A stretch of 64,000 bases of DNA from Legionella fallonii LLAP-10 (GCF_000953135.1 NZ_LN614827.1:186001-250000); one strand, 5' to 3'; shown: positions 1 to 8,766, counted from the first letter of the stretch. The notes: generated by a model not told the origin, from the letters alone. A program made the numbers and translations.

Positions 1-570
1 ATGGATGTCTCCATCTTTATCGGTAGTTAGTTCTACGACCTTAAAGCCACACATAACGGCGGACGCCGGATTAGTACCATGAGCAGCATCAGGAATCAGC
101 ATTTCATCACGAGCGGTGTCGCCTCTTGATTGGTGATATGCTTTTATCATGGCGACTCCGGCAAACTCTCCTTGTGAACCTGCCATGGCAGTTAATGACA
201 CGCCTGGCATGCCGGTAATTTCAGCGATATTATTTTGTAACTGGTACAATGCTTCTAAAAAGCCTTGGCTTTCTTCTTCTAAAGCAAGAGGATGACGATT
301 AGCAAATCCTGCAATGGATGCTGCTTTATGCACACCGCGAGGATTGTACTTCATTGTACAAGAACCCAAGGGATAAAAATTAGTATCTATAGAAAAATTT
401 TTATGCGATAGGCGAGTGTAATGTCTTACTACTTGCAGCTCCGAACAAGCTGGTAATTTGGGGGGCGTCTTACGTTGTAAGGCAGTAGGAACAGCATATT
501 TACTCGGTGCCACTTTAGGTGCTTGAGCGGTTGCCTGACGCTTTGCTTTGGATAATTCAAAAATCAACAT
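1..570 (-). CDS. gcvPB: glycine dehydrogenase (decarboxylating) subunit 2, partial
   Basis: The N-terminal 190 codons of the second P-protein subunit are present; the gene runs off the left edge, so the PLP-lysine region is not in view. The P-protein decarboxylates glycine and passes the aminomethyl group to lipoyl-GcvH. The fragment starts [12 protein letters not shown] and shows family stretches such as [31 protein letters not shown] and [11 protein letters not shown]. The ATG at 570 overlaps the stop of the upstream YciI-like gene by 7 bases, which implies translational coupling. The split P-protein (gcvPA plus gcvPB) is the two-subunit form, unlike the fused GcvP of E. coli. Confidence 0.93.
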   Translation of the reverse strand, partial: MLIFELSKAKRQATAQAPKVAPSKYAVPTALQRKTPPKLPACSELQVVRHYTRLSHKNFSIDTNFYPLGSCTMKYNPRGVHKAASIAGFANRHPLALEEESQGFLEALYQLQNNIAEITGMPGVSLTAMAGSQGEFAGVAMIKAYHQSRGDTARDEMLIPDAAHGTNPASAVMCGFKVVELTTDKDGDIH

Positions 571-872
571 AATTTACCTTCCATTTTTTGAATAAGTTCC
601 TTGAGCTCCTCTCTATGCATCACAGGGGTGAACTCAATAAATTGGTATTCAGCAATTTCTGCCAGATAATAGGGGTCCTTTTTAAATATGGATTCTAAAT
701 AAGCTTTATCACTAGTAGCCGCAATGATAATTCCCCCTGTTCTAGGTTTCATTGGTCCTGAGGCAACTAATAAACCTTGTTTGTAGTAGTAGTCTAGAAA
801 CTCTCTATGAGCGGATAAGTATTTATCTACTTCTTGCAGTGAGGCTAAATAGGTCATTTGCACAATGATCAT
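564..872 (-). CDS. YciI-like protein inside the gcv operon
   Basis: This 102-residue protein has the size and pattern of the YciI family, a dimeric ferredoxin-like fold of mostly unknown function: an N-terminal beta strand ([10 protein letters not shown]), a helix with His17 ([14 protein letters not shown]), then [16 protein letters not shown], where family members carry a Gly-Pro/Gly-Gly turn. It overlaps gcvPA by 4 bases (ATGA) and gcvPB by 7 bases, so it is co-translated with both halves of the P-protein. A role linked to glycine cleavage is inferred from position only. Confidence 0.75.
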   Translation of the reverse strand: MIIVQMTYLASLQEVDKYLSAHREFLDYYYKQGLLVASGPMKPRTGGIIIAATSDKAYLESIFKKDPYYLAEIAEYQFIEFTPVMHREELKELIQKMEGKLC

Positions 873-2245
873 TGGGCACCTCTCTTTTTGCTCATAATGT
901 TGTTCAAGGTATTAGCGTAGTGCGCAATCTCTTCTGCTGTACGCATTTCGGTCGCACAGATTAAAAGCGTATTAGCCAGTTGTGGGTAATGAACCGCTGG
1001 GGCATAACCTCCAGCAATGCCAGCCTCGGATAATTGGGCTAATACTTGCTCTACCGGTTGATTGAGTCTAATTAAGACTTCATGGAAAAATGGGGTGGTA
1101 AATACTGGTTCTATCCCCTCAATTTGCGTTAATGCATCCAACAACTCATGAGTATTATGATGACATTGACTTGCAACTTGATGTAACCCTTCTGCTCCCA
1201 ATAGACTCATATGGATGGTTGCAGCGGTAACTAATAATCCTTGGTTAGTACAAATGTTCGAAGTTGCTTTTGCGCGTCGAATATGTTGCTCGCGTGCTTG
1301 TAGGGTGAGGCTAAAACCGGTTTTTCCCTCTTTATCTACGGTACGCCCTATTAAACGCCCTGGCATTTGTCTTACATGGGCCATACGAGTACTTAAAAAA
1401 CCAAAATAAGGGCCACCTGATGCCATAGGCGAGCCTAATGGTTGTCCCTCTCCGCAAACAATATCAACGCCATGTTGCCCCCATAAACCGGGAGGGTTCA
1501 ATAGGGCGAGTGAAATGGGATTCACACAAGCGATGCTAATCGTTTTATTGTCATGAGCCCAATTGCTTAGCGCATCGACTTGTTCTAAACAACCAAAGAA
1601 GTTAGGTTGGGCAATCACTAAAGCAGTAATGTCTTCGCCATTATATTGCTCCAGGGTAGAAAGTGTGATGATCCCTTGTTGCTCATCAAACGGCAGAGTG
1701 AGCACTTCAATATGTTGATTACGCACTATCGTTTCAATAGTCTCACGGTAAAAGGGATGGATAGTCCCCGCTACCAGTACGCGATTGGTTTTACTGTGTT
1801 TATTGACGCGGACTGCCATTAAAACAGCTTCCGCTAAAGCGGTTGCTCCATCGTAGAGGGACGCGTTAGCGACTTCCATACCGGTTAGTTCACAAATCAT
1901 AGTTTGGTATTCATACAATAATTGTAATGTGCCTTGACTTGCTTCTGCCTGGTAGGGAGTATATGCAGTTAGAAACTCACCTCTTGAGGCTATATCCCAC
2001 ACTGCTGCAGGAATGTGGTGTTCATAGCATCCCGCTCCAATGAAACAGACTCCATTTCTATTTTTGTTTGCTAAATAATGCGCCTCTTTAAGCATATCCA
2101 TTTCATTCATACCCGCAGGGATATTTTGGAATCCGGCATATTGCAACGCCGTAGGAATTTCATCAAATAAGGCTTGGGTATCAGTAACACCAATAGCTTT
2201 GAGCATCTCTTTTGTGTCTTCAGCAGTGTGTGGGATAAATGGCAT
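869..2245 (-). CDS. gcvPA: glycine dehydrogenase (decarboxylating) subunit 1
   Basis: A 458-residue protein, full length for the N-terminal subunit of the two-component P-protein. It begins MPFIPHTAEDTKEMLKAIG and contains the hallmark FIGAGCYEHHIPAAV (about residues 69-83) and YTPYQAEASQGTLQ. Together with GcvPB it catalyses PLP-dependent glycine decarboxylation. It follows gcvH by 2 bases and overlaps the YciI-like gene by 4, so it is one tight operon. Confidence 0.96.
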   Translation of the reverse strand: MPFIPHTAEDTKEMLKAIGVTDTQALFDEIPTALQYAGFQNIPAGMNEMDMLKEAHYLANKNRNGVCFIGAGCYEHHIPAAVWDIASRGEFLTAYTPYQAEASQGTLQLLYEYQTMICELTGMEVANASLYDGATALAEAVLMAVRVNKHSKTNRVLVAGTIHPFYRETIETIVRNQHIEVLTLPFDEQQGIITLSTLEQYNGEDITALVIAQPNFFGCLEQVDALSNWAHDNKTISIACVNPISLALLNPPGLWGQHGVDIVCGEGQPLGSPMASGGPYFGFLSTRMAHVRQMPGRLIGRTVDKEGKTGFSLTLQAREQHIRRAKATSNICTNQGLLVTAATIHMSLLGAEGLHQVASQCHHNTHELLDALTQIEGIEPVFTTPFFHEVLIRLNQPVEQVLAQLSEAGIAGGYAPAVHYPQLANTLLICATEMRTAEEIAHYANTLNNIMSKKRGAQ

Positions 2246-2247
2246 GA

Positions 2248-2625
2248 TTAATGTTCCTCAGCTATCTCATTTTGATATTGATCGGCACTTAATAAGTTTT
2301 TTATTTCGTCAAGGTTAGATGGTTTTAATTTAACGAGCCAACCTTCGCTATAAGGATCGGAGTTCACTAGAGCTGGATTAGCAACAATTGCCTCATTGAC
2401 CGCTGTGACTATGCCACTGATTGGTGCATAAAAATCGGAAGCTGCTTTTACCGATTCAACAACACCGAGTTCTTCACCCGCACTGACTACATCACCAATT
2501 TCAGGTAATTCAACAAATACCATGTCACCTAATAATTGCTGTGCATGATCGGTAATACCGATAATGACCTCATCGGCTTCGGTTTTTAACCATTCATGAG
2601 TTGTGGTGAATTTTAATTCATTCAT
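2248..2625 (-). CDS. gcvH: glycine cleavage system H protein (lipoyl carrier)
   Basis: A 125-residue shuttle protein of the glycine cleavage complex. The lipoyl-lysine motif is [10 protein letters not shown], with Lys60 the expected lipoylation site, in a standard H-protein frame (THEWL near the start, [13 protein letters not shown] before the lipoyl loop, [10 protein letters not shown] after it). The gene sits 155 bases downstream of gcvT; that spacer contains an imperfect hairpin. Confidence 0.97.
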   Translation of the reverse strand: MNELKFTTTHEWLKTEADEVIIGITDHAQQLLGDMVFVELPEIGDVVSAGEELGVVESVKAASDFYAPISGIVTAVNEAIVANPALVNSDPYSEGWLVKLKPSNLDEIKNLLSADQYQNEIAEEH

Positions 2626-2780
2626 TATGTTATCCTTATCTTATAATTTTATCTGTGAAGCAATCGTTCGCTTTATCATCTTCAGCTCGAAGAGGGATTT
2701 TCTCTTGATTGCGCAACGTTTTGTTCAAGAGCCCTCCGCCACTATGCTAAGTTGAGACGAGTCGTTATGATGCTGAAAAG
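2626..2780 (-). other. gcvT-gcvH intergenic spacer with imperfect hairpin
   Basis: This 155-base spacer inside the gcv operon holds an inverted repeat with a GAGGG/CCCTC outer pair and a CTCTTGA/TCAAGAG inner pair around 2694-2733. There is no U-run, so it looks more like an RNA processing or stabilising structure than a terminator. No gene is visible. Confidence 0.35.
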
Positions 2781-3863
2781 TTATATGGCCTGGCCATGTT
2801 TTACAAAACGTGGCTTCCCTACTTTAGCCGGAATTAATTTACCGCGAATGTCCACTAACACCTGCTCGCCTGTTGCTACAGGAACTCGAGCCAAGGCTAT
2901 GGATTGGTCTAAGGTTGGGGAATAACCGCCGCTGGTAATAATGCCATCAGGACATCCTTCAATGACGACCTTTTGGCCATGTCTCATTATTCCTTTGTCT
3001 AGCAGTGTGAGCCCGACCATTTTTCGTTTGACTCGGTGCTGTTTTTGCGAAACTAAGGCTCCCATGCCAATGAAGTCGCGATCTTCTGGCTCCCATTTGA
3101 CTGTCCATGCAAGACCTGATTCGAGAGGGGTCGTGGTTTCATCCATATCTTGGCCATACAAAAGCATGCCAGCTTCCATGCGCAGGGTATCTCGAGCAGC
3201 AAGGCCACAGGGCTTGACTCCAGCGTTAAGTAAGTCATCCCATAACTGGGTTATGCTTTCTTTAGGGACAATAATTTCAAAGCCGTCTTCACCGGTATAT
3301 CCCGTACGAGCAAAAAACCAGTTATCCACGTCAACGCATTCAAAATTAGTTAGAGTGGAGATCGCATCAATTTGGGCAGGACTAAGAACCGTAAGCGTTT
3401 TTTCTATAGCCTTGGGGCCCTGTATTGCTAGCATAGCGAGTTCTGGTCTTTCTTGTAGGCCGACGGCAAAGCCTTCACTTTTTTTGCGAATCCACTTGAT
3501 GTCATTTTGGCGAGTAGCAGAGTTAAGAACGACACGGTAGTTGTCAGAAGCACGTTGGTAAACAATTAGATCATCGATAATTCCACCGAGCTCATTACAC
3601 ATACAGCTGTATAGTGCTTTGCCGTTATGTTCCAATAAATCGACATCATTAGTAAGGAGTTTACGCAAAAAGAGGCGGCCACCAGCGCCCAAGAGGTCAA
3701 TTATAGTCATATGTGATACGTCAAACATCCCTGCATCCTTGCGGACAAAATGGTGTTCGTTCAGCTGAGAACCATAATGGAGGGGCATGTCCCAGCCATG
3801 GAAATCAACCATTTTAGCACCACAGGCGAGATGAGTAGCATGAAGAGGGGTTCTAGCAATCAT
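2781..3863 (-). CDS. gcvT: aminomethyltransferase (glycine cleavage T protein)
   Basis: The T protein transfers the methylene group from aminomethyl-lipoyl GcvH to tetrahydrofolate and releases ammonia. The 360-residue product begins MIARTPLHATHLACGAKM and has the typical FHGWDMPLHYGSQ, AGMFDVSHM, RTGYTGEDGFEI and GLAARDTLRMEAGM motifs. ATG 3863 is preferred over an upstream in-frame GTG at 3884 because an AAGGA ribosome site lies just before it and family proteins start here. First gene of the operon. Confidence 0.96.
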   Translation of the reverse strand: MIARTPLHATHLACGAKMVDFHGWDMPLHYGSQLNEHHFVRKDAGMFDVSHMTIIDLLGAGGRLFLRKLLTNDVDLLEHNGKALYSCMCNELGGIIDDLIVYQRASDNYRVVLNSATRQNDIKWIRKKSEGFAVGLQERPELAMLAIQGPKAIEKTLTVLSPAQIDAISTLTNFECVDVDNWFFARTGYTGEDGFEIIVPKESITQLWDDLLNAGVKPCGLAARDTLRMEAGMLLYGQDMDETTTPLESGLAWTVKWEPEDRDFIGMGALVSQKQHRVKRKMVGLTLLDKGIMRHGQKVVIEGCPDGIITSGGYSPTLDQSIALARVPVATGEQVLVDIRGKLIPAKVGKPRFVKHGQAI

Positions 3864-3897
3864 TGTACATCCTTTTTTTATCACCTTGATTGCTGTG

Positions 3898-3903
3898 ATT
3901 ATA
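3898..3903 (-). promoter_or_regulatory. candidate -10 box for gcvT
   Basis: On the minus strand this reads TATAAT, 35 bases upstream of the gcvT start. No convincing -35 lies at the right distance, so an activator may be needed. It was picked by eye. Confidence 0.4.
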
Positions 3904-4011
3904 CCGATTGCGATTAATTTTGCGAGATTTCCTTTTCTCTTTTTCTATGATTATGTTTTGAAATCGCTATATACTAGATTTTTATTGAGACAAGCCCGAA
4001 AGTTCCTGGAG

Positions 4012-4017
4012 TATAAA
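4012..4017 (+). promoter_or_regulatory. candidate -10 box for the structured leader RNA
   Basis: TATAAA at this position would start transcription at about 4023, exactly at the 5' arm of the 12-bp stem described in the next entry. A TTGAGA at 3985 is 21 bases upstream, too far for a standard -35. The call rests on the match between predicted start and stem boundary. Confidence 0.35.
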
Positions 4018-4022
4018 ATTGA

Positions 4023-4099
4023 CTCTTGGTCACAAATCACCAGGAAGGAGCAACGCCCATCTGGGCTTTGCGGCATTGTGGCACCGATGTGACTAAGAG
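4023..4099 (+). ncRNA. structured 5' leader, candidate cis-regulatory RNA
   Basis: The arms CTCTTGGTCACA (4023-4034) and TGTGACTAAGAG (4088-4099) form a 12-bp helix with a single G-U pair. It encloses a hairpin at 4050-4071 (GCAA-c-GCCC / GGGC-t-TTGC, loop ATCT) and two single-stranded segments, one reading CCAGGAAGGA. The closing stem ends three bases before the AGGAG ribosome site of the next gene (start 4113), so folding could control translation. It does not match the glycine, TPP, SAM-I, cobalamin or GEMM consensus as I recall them. The family is unknown; it could also be read in part on the minus strand. Confidence 0.5.
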
Positions 4100-4112
4100 G
4101 CAGGAGCATGAA

Positions 4113-4577
4113 ATGGGGATTCACATAGGACGATGGATACTCGATATAGGATGGCTAATAGTTCTACTCCTATTATTGAACCATTTTTGGCAAGATAGAA
4201 AAGCATTGGTGCGGGCTCAATCCTGGCTTAAAGCTAGAGGGCATATTACTCTCTGCGAATGGGTCACTGTGGGGCACAGTGTTTGGCCTAAAATTGAATA
4301 CACTTATCAAGTAGCCGAGCAAGAATTGGTGGGTGAATACTTATTTTTGGATACTTCCCATAATAATCCTAATAGTAAATACTCACGTCGTATGGCGTAT
4401 AAAGTGGCGGTTGCTTACAAGGAAAACTCAGAAATTGATATTTATTACAACCCCAATCATCCTGAGCAATCCGCTTTGGATGTAACTATTCCTAAAAAAC
4501 TAAATTTTATTCTCTTATTAATTGGTGTTTTAGTTTTGGCTCAAATTGGCATTATTATTTTCCGGCTCCTGGGGTAA
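4113..4577 (+). CDS. DUF3592-family membrane protein
   Basis: A 154-residue protein with one hydrophobic segment near each end (about residues 8-22 and 131-152) and a soluble middle typical of DUF3592: WPKIEYTYQV, then YNPNHPEQSAL near the end of the domain. The likely topology puts the central domain on one side of the inner membrane. ATG 4113 is chosen because AGGAG lies 6 bases before it; an upstream in-frame ATG at 4026 falls inside the structured leader. Function unknown. The 3' end overlaps the convergent IcmL-like gene by 23 bases. Confidence 0.8.
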   Translation: MGIHIGRWILDIGWLIVLLLLLNHFWQDRKALVRAQSWLKARGHITLCEWVTVGHSVWPKIEYTYQVAEQELVGEYLFLDTSHNNPNSKYSRRMAYKVAVAYKENSEIDIYYNPNHPEQSALDVTIPKKLNFILLLIGVLVLAQIGIIIFRLLG

Positions 4578-5100
4578 CAGGGGTTGTTGCAGCAGGTGCG
4601 GCTTGTGGTTGCTCATTAGGGCACTGACAAGGTGGTGATATCACCGTAGATTGCATGCTATTGATACTTAACCCCCTTACCCCCTGGCCTGATGGCGCAG
4701 TAGTAAAGCCTATCACCACTTTTAAATTTTGCCGTTGCTGGTATTGAGGATTTTGATACACCACTAAAATGGTCATAGTCGCTTGCCAATGAGTCGGATC
4801 GAGAGTAACTAGTCTTGGGGGTTGGGTTGCTACAGCAGTGACATCATACTGATTTTTTTGTATTGCTTCTGGCAATTTTGAAGCATCCAGTGCCTTGCTA
4901 TAAGCTATCCATCCGTTAGAACTGTAATATTTTGCAATTTCTTTTTGTTGTTGAATAAAGGTTTTATAGTTAATAGTGTAAGTGGCAATAATCGCCTCAT
5001 TAGCCCATACCGCTAATTGGGTCCTATCGGGCGTGGCTCTTGCAAATTGGGAAAAGAGTAAGCCTATTAGAGCGAATAAGAGGGCAGTTTTTTTGTTCAT
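4555..5100 (-). CDS. DotI/IcmL-like exported protein
   Basis: A 181-residue protein with a signal peptide (MNKKTALLFALIGLLFSQFARA) and the DotI/IcmL/TraM periplasmic-domain pattern: LAVWANEAIIATYTINY, then SSNGWIAYSKALDAS, a central LDPTHWQATMTILVVYQ and a final VVIGFTTAPS. The Pro/Ala/Thr-rich tail resembles a flexible linker. True DotI is a membrane-anchored component of the Dot/Icm type IV secretion system. This copy is away from the dot/icm loci and is probably a secreted paralogue. Confidence 0.78.
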   Translation of the reverse strand: MNKKTALLFALIGLLFSQFARATPDRTQLAVWANEAIIATYTINYKTFIQQQKEIAKYYSSNGWIAYSKALDASKLPEAIQKNQYDVTAVATQPPRLVTLDPTHWQATMTILVVYQNPQYQQRQNLKVVIGFTTAPSGQGVRGLSINSMQSTVISPPCQCPNEQPQAAPAATTPVTPGAGK

Positions 5101-5153
5101 CCAGTCGTTCTCGGTTGCGTTATATTAAGCTAGTGTAGCTATTTTTCAGAGAC

Positions 5154-5181
5154 AAAAAAATCCCCGGCAAATTGACCGGGG
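5154..5181 (-). terminator. Rho-independent terminator of a minus-strand transcript
   Basis: Read on the minus strand, CCCCGG/CCGGGG with an 8-base loop is followed by ATTTTTTT. It lies upstream of the IcmL-like gene and points the same way, so it ends a separate transcript coming from the right (see the candidate sRNA at 5155-5268) rather than the IcmL-like gene itself. Confidence 0.7.
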
Positions 5182-5268
5182 CAAATAATATGTCCGAATT
5201 ACTTTAATTCAGACGTTACCCCGCATAAAGAGGGGAAAGCGGGGTAGAGCATTCGGGGGAGAATGCTC
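5155..5268 (-). ncRNA. candidate small RNA with four hairpins
   Basis: On the minus strand four stem-loops follow one another: 5247-5268 (GAGCATTC/GAATGCTC), 5218-5245 (ACCCCGC/GCGGGGT), 5192-5214 (GTCtGAATT/AATTCgGAC) and the terminator at 5162-5181 with its U-run. No reading frame with a start and ribosome site accounts for the region. A poorly defined AT-rich TATAACTATA near 5330-5340 could hold a -10. This is inference from structure only. Confidence 0.5.
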
Positions 5269-5624
5269 ATAAATATAGACACGCGTTGCATAAGAAAGTT
5301 CAATATTTATTCATTTTTTTATTTTTCTATAGTTATAATGCTTGTAGAATACCGGCATAAGGTACCGATGGACGGGCATTTGTGGTATTTTATAATGGAT
5401 TTTTTTTGAAATTTTATTGTAGCGTGTAGACGTCAATTAATGTAGGTCTGGCCCATGGCCCCGACCTACAACAGAAAAATAATTAATTTAGAAACCTATT
5501 GTTCTTGCGTTCGCGTCTGTATGTCATCCTGAGCATAACGCAGGAACTTCTCGAGGTGGCGTAGCCCACTTTTCAGAGGAGACAGTAGTTTCAATCCGAA
5601 TAACTTTGAAAAATGTGAGAGAGC
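5269..5624. other. intergenic region, no gene seen
   Basis: AT-rich sequence between the candidate sRNA and the ABC permease gene. It holds a possible sRNA promoter near 5340 and, around 5520-5560, a stretch reading GTCATCCTGAGC on the plus strand, which resembles dispersed repeats seen in related genomes. No convincing coding frame. Confidence 0.4.
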
Positions 5625-7367
5625 ATGGCGTTTAACAGCCGTTTTTATTTTGCCAATCCGGATAAGGTCGGTCGATTTATTAATCGCTGGGATCTGCTTT
5701 TGTTGATTATTGTATTTTCTGTTATATTTTTTCTGGGCTGGGCTGGTTCCCAAATGGCAACTCCTTATCAATTAGGAGAGCAAATACCCATCTCATTAGC
5801 CCCATCCAATCTTCCTTTTTATGCATTACGTACGGTATTAAGGCTATTTATTGCCCTGATTTTTTCTATCATTTTTACTTTTATCATTGGTGCTTTAGCC
5901 GCAAAGAACCGGCGGGCAGAGCAAATTATTATTCCAGCCATTGATATTTTACAGTCCATTCCTGTCCTTAGTTTTTTATCTATTACGGTTACCGGATTCA
6001 TTCATTTATTTCCTAATAGTTTGCTTGGTCCTGAGTGCGCTTGCATTTTCGCCATTTTCTGTGCCCAGGTGTGGAATATGACTTTTGGATTTTACCAGTC
6101 ATTAAAGACGCTTCCTCATAACTTAAAGGAAGTTGCCTCCATATTTCGTTTATCTGCCTGGCAATGTTTTTGGAAAGTAGAAGTTCCTTTTTCCATGTCA
6201 GGCTTATTATGGAATATGATGATTTCTATGTCGGCTAGTTGGTTCTTTGTGGTTTTATCGGAAGCCATCTCAGTGGCTCACCAAAACATTCGTTTACCTG
6301 GAGTAGGTTCTTATATTGCTTTAGCCATACAACAAAAAAATTTGCATGCGGTGGGCTATGCCATATTAACCATGGTCATCGTTATTTTTTTATACGATCA
6401 AATTTTATTTAGGCCATTAATTGCCTGGTCTGAAAAATTTAAAGTGGAGCAATCTCCTGACGAGACTGAATACCAATCTTGGTTAATCGATTTAATAAGA
6501 GGCAGTCGATTAATGAAACGATTTACCAAGACTATAGGGGTGTTCACTGATGCCTTTGTTAATGCACGTTGGTTAAGAATCAGTGAGCCTAAGGCTGTGA
6601 AAGAAATAGACTTTATAAAGCAAAAGCGAATGGATAGGTTCTGGGGAGCTATCATTTTAATCTTAATGATTTGTGGTTGTTGGTTTTTGCTCAGATTTAT
6701 CCTTGCGGAGTTGAAGGCAAGTGATATTTTGCATGTATTCCTGCTAGGTGCTGCTACTGGAACTCGGGTCATCGTATTAATTATTATCAGTTCACTTATT
6801 TGGATTCCTGTTGGCGTATGGATAGGGCTAAGGCCGCGTATCGCACAAAAAATACAGCCAGTCATCCAATTTGTAGCCGCTTTCCCGGCAAATTTATTCT
6901 ATCCATTGTTTGTTATCGCTATAGTTGAATTTAATTTAAGTGTAGAAATATGGGTTACTCCGCTGATGATTCTTGGGACTCAGTGGTATATTTTGTTTAA
7001 TGTGATCGCAGGGGCATCGACTATTCCTCGTGAGCTATATCTTGCAGCAGATAACTTTGGTTTAAAGGGATGGATTTGGTGGAAAAGATTAGCTCTGCCG
7101 GGAATTTTTCCCTTTTATATCACCGGAGCAATTACTGCTGCTGGAGGAGCATGGAACGCTAGCATTGTGGCAGAATGGGTGAGTTGGGGGAATGTCACCT
7201 TAAGAGCTACAGGTCTGGGTGAATACATACAGGCAAGCACTGCCTCTGGCAATTTTCCGCAAATCGCCTTAGGTACAGCAATGATGTGTATTTATGTATT
7301 GGCTTTTAATCACCTTATTTGGCGTCCGCTCTATCGTCTAGCAGAAGAGCGATTTAATTTTAATTGA
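5625..7367 (+). CDS. ABC transporter, fused double permease (NitT/TauT class)
   Basis: This 580-residue inner-membrane protein has two copies of the binding-protein-dependent permease domain in one chain (about residues 65-265 and 375-570). Each has several transmembrane segments and a cytoplasmic coupling loop with the EAA-like pattern (KEVASIFRLSAWQCFWKVEVPFS; YLAADNFGLKGWIWWKRLALPG). The relatives import nitrate, taurine, sulfonate or bicarbonate. The ATPase gene follows 7 bases later, but no substrate-binding protein gene is near. Substrate unknown. Confidence 0.9.
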   Translation: MAFNSRFYFANPDKVGRFINRWDLLLLIIVFSVIFFLGWAGSQMATPYQLGEQIPISLAPSNLPFYALRTVLRLFIALIFSIIFTFIIGALAAKNRRAEQIIIPAIDILQSIPVLSFLSITVTGFIHLFPNSLLGPECACIFAIFCAQVWNMTFGFYQSLKTLPHNLKEVASIFRLSAWQCFWKVEVPFSMSGLLWNMMISMSASWFFVVLSEAISVAHQNIRLPGVGSYIALAIQQKNLHAVGYAILTMVIVIFLYDQILFRPLIAWSEKFKVEQSPDETEYQSWLIDLIRGSRLMKRFTKTIGVFTDAFVNARWLRISEPKAVKEIDFIKQKRMDRFWGAIILILMICGCWFLLRFILAELKASDILHVFLLGAATGTRVIVLIIISSLIWIPVGVWIGLRPRIAQKIQPVIQFVAAFPANLFYPLFVIAIVEFNLSVEIWVTPLMILGTQWYILFNVIAGASTIPRELYLAADNFGLKGWIWWKRLALPGIFPFYITGAITAAGGAWNASIVAEWVSWGNVTLRATGLGEYIQASTASGNFPQIALGTAMMCIYVLAFNHLIWRPLYRLAEERFNFN

Positions 7368-7374
7368 GGCCCCG

Positions 7375-8673
7375 ATGTCTGAGACTATTATTTCTATAGA
7401 GAATTTAAGTAAATCGTTTAAGAAGGCGGCAGTTCAAGAACTGCTTGTTCTTGAAGATGTTAATTTTAAATTACAAGAGGGCGAAATTGTTGCCTTATTA
7501 GGTAAATCAGGCTCTGGAAAATCAACGTTGTTACGAATTATTGCCGGACTTGTCGCTCCTTCTAGTGGTACAGTAACTTATAGAGGAAAACCGGTAACAA
7601 GGCCGGTGGCTGGCATTGCTATGGTATTCCAATCTTTTGCTTTAATGCCGTGGCTGACTGTTTTGGAAAATGTAGAGCTTGGTCTGGAGGCGCAAGGAGT
7701 AAGTCGTGAGGAGCGGAGGCATAGAGCGATTGAAGCTATAGATATCATTGGTCTTGATGGCTTCGAATCCGCTTTTCCCAAAGAGTTATCGGGGGGGATG
7801 CGCCAACGGGTGGGATTTGCTCGAGCTCTAGTGATTAATCCTGATGTCTTATTGATGGATGAGCCTTTTTCTGCACTTGACGTGTTGACTGCAGAAAACT
7901 TGAAGTCTGACTTATTGGAGTTATGGAAAGAAAGAAAAACGAATACCAATGGCATCTTATTGGTAACTCATAACATCGAAGAGGCAGCTACTTTGGCTGA
8001 CCGTATCGTCATTTTTGGTAATGACCCAGGATATATTCGTGCCGAATTACCGGTCACTTTACCACAACCCCGAGATCCTGAAACGCCGGAGTTCCGTGCT
8101 TTAGTTGACAAGATTTATACTTTGATGACTACTGGTCCTAAAGAAAAGGCAAAACGTGCTCAGCGTGAGCGTCAAATAGGTTTGGGCTATCGTCTTCCTG
8201 ATGTGGAGCCTTCTGAATTATCAGGCTTGATTGAGACGATGAAATCTTTTGAAGAGCGCATCGATTTACCCGAGCTGGCCGATGAGCTGATGATGAATAT
8301 AGATGATTTATTCCCTATCTTAGAAACTTTAGAAATACTAGGTTTTGCTATGGTCTCCGCTGGAGATATTCAATTAAGTGATTTGGGAAAGCAGTTTTCA
8401 GAAGCCGATCTGCAAGAGCGCAAGCAATTATTTGCCCAGAGATTACTAGAGAAAGTGCCTTTGGCTCGTTATATCCGCCGTGTCTTGGATGAAAAAGTAG
8501 GACATAGGGTTTCTGAGGAGCGCTTTTTAAGCAAATTGGAAGATTATTTAAGTGAGAAAGAAGCGGAGAGAGTATTGCGTACCATGATTGATTGGGGACG
8601 CTATGCAGAGATTTTTGCTTATGATTTTAATACGGGAATTTTAAGCTTAGAAAATCCAGGGAAGGGAGGCTAA
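7375..8673 (+). CDS. ABC transporter ATP-binding protein with C-terminal AAA-associated domain
   Basis: A 432-residue ATPase partner of the double permease. Walker A is GKSGSGKST (about residues 43-51), Q-loop VFQSFALMPW, signature LSGGMRQR, Walker B VLLMDEPFSALD, H-loop LLVTHNIEEA. After about residue 265 there is an extra domain of about 160 residues matching the AAA-associated C-terminal domain found in a subset of nitrate/sulfonate-type ATPases; it may regulate transport. It likely forms one transcript with the permease. Confidence 0.93.
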   Translation: MSETIISIENLSKSFKKAAVQELLVLEDVNFKLQEGEIVALLGKSGSGKSTLLRIIAGLVAPSSGTVTYRGKPVTRPVAGIAMVFQSFALMPWLTVLENVELGLEAQGVSREERRHRAIEAIDIIGLDGFESAFPKELSGGMRQRVGFARALVINPDVLLMDEPFSALDVLTAENLKSDLLELWKERKTNTNGILLVTHNIEEAATLADRIVIFGNDPGYIRAELPVTLPQPRDPETPEFRALVDKIYTLMTTGPKEKAKRAQRERQIGLGYRLPDVEPSELSGLIETMKSFEERIDLPELADELMMNIDDLFPILETLEILGFAMVSAGDIQLSDLGKQFSEADLQERKQLFAQRLLEKVPLARYIRRVLDEKVGHRVSEERFLSKLEDYLSEKEAERVLRTMIDWGRYAEIFAYDFNTGILSLENPGKGG

Positions 8674-8766
8674 CAACAATGAATATTGCGCTACTGGTGA
8701 TGTAGCTTGGGCACTATGGCCATGGCCGTCAGGTTAAGGGCGAAATGAGGTAAATGAGATAGCACG

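Noticed and set aside
2941..3540. 199-codon plus-strand frame
   Set aside because: It is antisense to gcvT, whose frame is fully supported by family motifs.
3886..4092. 68-codon plus-strand frame across the gcvT/DUF3592 gap
   Set aside because: It has no ribosome site, its product has no domain, and it covers the gcvT promoter and the structured leader.
3864..4112. Glycine riboswitch upstream of gcvT
   Set aside because: The folded element lacks the tandem aptamer signature (CUCUCAGG and related segments) and appears oriented for the plus-strand gene.
5496..5771. 91-codon minus-strand frame before the ABC permease
   Set aside because: It overlaps the start of the permease gene and crosses a dispersed-repeat-like stretch; no ribosome site.
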